NCBI GenBank assembly: GCA_003141555.1 | Contig: PLMN01000028.1 | Coordinates: 124,524-188,523 of the forward strand | Direction: 5' to 3' | DNA: 64,000 nucleotides | Source: Candidatus Aminicenantota bacterium | GTDB taxonomy: Bacteria > Acidobacteriota > Aminicenantia > Aminicenantales > UBA4085 | In this document: positions 62,808 through 64,000 of the stretch, piece after piece | How positions within the stretch are numbered: the stretch's first letter is position 1 | How the letters are laid out: each line of letters begins with the position of its first letter | Translations under genes and position numbers: made by a program | The notes under the pieces: model-generated | Database searches by the model: none | Seen by the model: the letters and a program-made list of their open reading frames with translations, nothing else | What the model was told of the DNA's origin: nothing

Positions 62808-64000
62808 CAAAGGATGAAGCGCCTCAGGTCCTGGTTGACCAGGATCTCCTTCAATTGGGCCCGGACATACGCCCGGTCGATGACGAAGTGCTTCGGCTTG
62901 ATGTTCGGCGCCCGGAACGAGATCTCTTCCATCACCTTTTCCAGGATGGTGTGGAGCCGCCGGGCCCCGATGTCCTCCGCCTCGCGGTTGACGTCCTCGG
63001 CCACCTGGGCGATCTCGTCGATCGCGTCGGCCGCGAACTCGATCCGGACGTCTTCGGTGGCGAGCAGGGCCGTGGTCTGTTTGAGCAGGGCGTTCTCGGG
63101 CTCGGTCAGGATCCGGACGAAATCCTCCTTGACGAGGGAGGTCAGCTCCACCCGGATGGGGAACCGGCCTTGGAGCTCGGGGATCAGGTCCGAGGGCTTG
63201 GCCACGTTAAAGGCGCCGGCCCCGATGAAGAGGACGTGGTCGGTCTTGACCAGGCCATAGCGGGTGTTGACCGTCGTGCCTTCGACGATCGGCAACAGGT
63301 CGCGCTGGACGCCCTCGCGGCTGACTTCGGGACCGTGGCCAGCCTCGCGGCCGGCGATCTTGTCGAGCTCGTCGAGGAAGACGATGCCCGAGTGCTCGAC
63401 CCGCTCGATGGCGAGGCGCGCAACCTGGTCCATGTCGATTAGGCGCTGCTGCTCTTCGGCCAGCAGGTACTCGCGGGCCTCGTGGATCTTCACCTTCCGC
63501 TTCTTCGTCTTCCCGCCCATAAGACCGGGCATGAGCTCCGAGATCTGGATGCCGAGGTCCTCCATCCCGCTCCCGGACAGGACCTCGAACGGCGCGGATG
63601 TCCTCTCCCGGACGTCGATCTCGACCAGCCGGTCCTCGAGAAGGCCGTCGCGCAGCTGCTTGCGGAATTTCTCGCGCGTCTCCTCGAACGGCGGGATCTC
63701 CTCCTCGGGCGCGGCGGGGTCGCGGCGCCGGGGGGGCGGCAGGAGCAGGTCCAGAATCCGATCCTCGACGTTGGACCCGGCCTTGTCCCGGACTTCCTCG
63801 ATCTTTTCCTGGCGGACCATGTCGATCGCCATGCGGACGAGGTCGCGGACGATGGACTCGACGTCGCGTCCGACATAGCCCACTTCGGTGAACTTGCTCG
63901 CCTCGATCTTGAGGAAGGGCGACGAAGTGAGCTTGGCCAGCCGGCGCGAAATCTCGGTCTTGCCCACGCCGGTCGGGCCGATCATGAGGATGTTCTTGGG
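62807..64000 (-). CDS. hslU: ATP-dependent protease ATPase subunit HslU (5' end outside window)
   Basis: 397 residues are in the window; perhaps 50 N-terminal residues lie beyond the right edge. Walker [38 protein letters not shown], the I-domain (about 90-215), Walker [23 protein letters not shown], the sensor-2 arginine region [13 protein letters not shown] and the C-terminal DLRRFIL that docks into HslV are all visible. HslU unfolds proteins for HslV, whose gene is probably just upstream. The stop overlaps the FN3 lipoprotein start, placing HslU at the head of the long minus-strand series. Confidence 0.97.
   Translation of the reverse strand, partial: PKNILMIGPTGVGKTEISRRLAKLTSSPFLKIEASKFTEVGYVGRDVESIVRDLVRMAIDMVRQEKIEEVRDKAGSNVEDRILDLLLPPPRRRDPAAPEEEIPPFEETREKFRKQLRDGLLEDRLVEIDVRERTSAPFEVLSGSGMEDLGIQISELMPGLMGGKTKKRKVKIHEAREYLLAEEQQRLIDMDQVARLAIERVEHSGIVFLDELDKIAGREAGHGPEVSREGVQRDLLPIVEGTTVNTRYGLVKTDHVLFIGAGAFNVAKPSDLIPELQGRFPIRVELTSLVKEDFVRILTEPENALLKQTTALLATEDVRIEFAADAIDEIAQVAEDVNREAEDIGARRLHTILEKVMEEISFRAPNIKPKHFVIDRAYVRAQLKEILVNQDLRRFIL

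Overview
The window joins two kinds of DNA. Positions 1 to about 26307 are the right-hand part of an integrated mobile element that carries a phage-defence island. Positions 26308 to 64000 are a GC-rich chromosome with housekeeping genes. The chromosome belongs to a diderm (outer-membrane) bacterium: it has TamA/TamB-type proteins, a SurA-like chaperone, a beta-barrel protein and lipoproteins. The repertoire (two very large BNR/VPS10-type beta-propeller exoproteins, an FSA-type transaldolase, ClpB, HslU, a GH2 enzyme) would fit Candidatus Aminicenantes or the wider Acidobacteriota, but that is an inference from gene content and is not proved here.

Element, left part (1-2134): a minus-strand cluster of small phage-type genes (zinc-ribbon protein, CII/CP76-like regulator, two small HTH proteins) faces a plus-strand CI/LexA-like repressor with an S24 domain. 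The shared control region (1276-1378) has a near-consensus minus-strand promoter overlapped by an AAGTAT-N6-ATACTT palindrome, a plausible operator. Element, centre (2413-18587): an HTH gene, then a tightly packed BREX operon in the order brxE, brxA, brxB, brxC, pglX, a DUF262/HNH gene, pglZ, brxL. BrxE is a hallmark of type 6 BREX and BrxL of type 1, so the operon looks hybrid. The pglX middle-to-3' part and the DUF262 gene are much more AT-rich than their neighbours. Element, right part (18750-24910): a second, separate set of four overlapping genes: a C5-cytosine methyltransferase, a UvrD-type helicase with a C-terminal nuclease region, a Vsr-like endonuclease and a second DUF262/HNH protein. 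This cassette is my best candidate for an undescribed defence system. The element ends with a tyrosine integrase whose stop codon lies inside a 3' fragment of a tRNA-Phe gene, which is evidently the attachment site.

Chromosome: after the att site comes a 5'-truncated DUF4143 ATPase remnant. Next are an S15/CocE-type hydrolase, a coiled-coil protein, a small membrane lipoprotein and a FecR-domain protein, then clpB-galU, a small acidic protein, methyltransferase-mutS, and a GH2 glycosidase facing a three-gene exoprotein/outer-membrane set. A roughly 540-bp repeat-rich intergenic region follows, then two GT39-type membrane glycosyltransferases, pgsA and fabD. The last block is a long minus-strand gene train, hslU, FN3 lipoprotein, FAH-family hydrolase, fsa, tamB, tamA-like, surA-like, running in from the right edge.

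Several chromosomal promoters can be read (TTGACA or near, with 16-18 bp spacers), some placed so close to the start codon that leaderless or near-leaderless messages are likely. A palindromic repeat occurs in at least three places, once inside the coding 3' end of a BNR protein gene.
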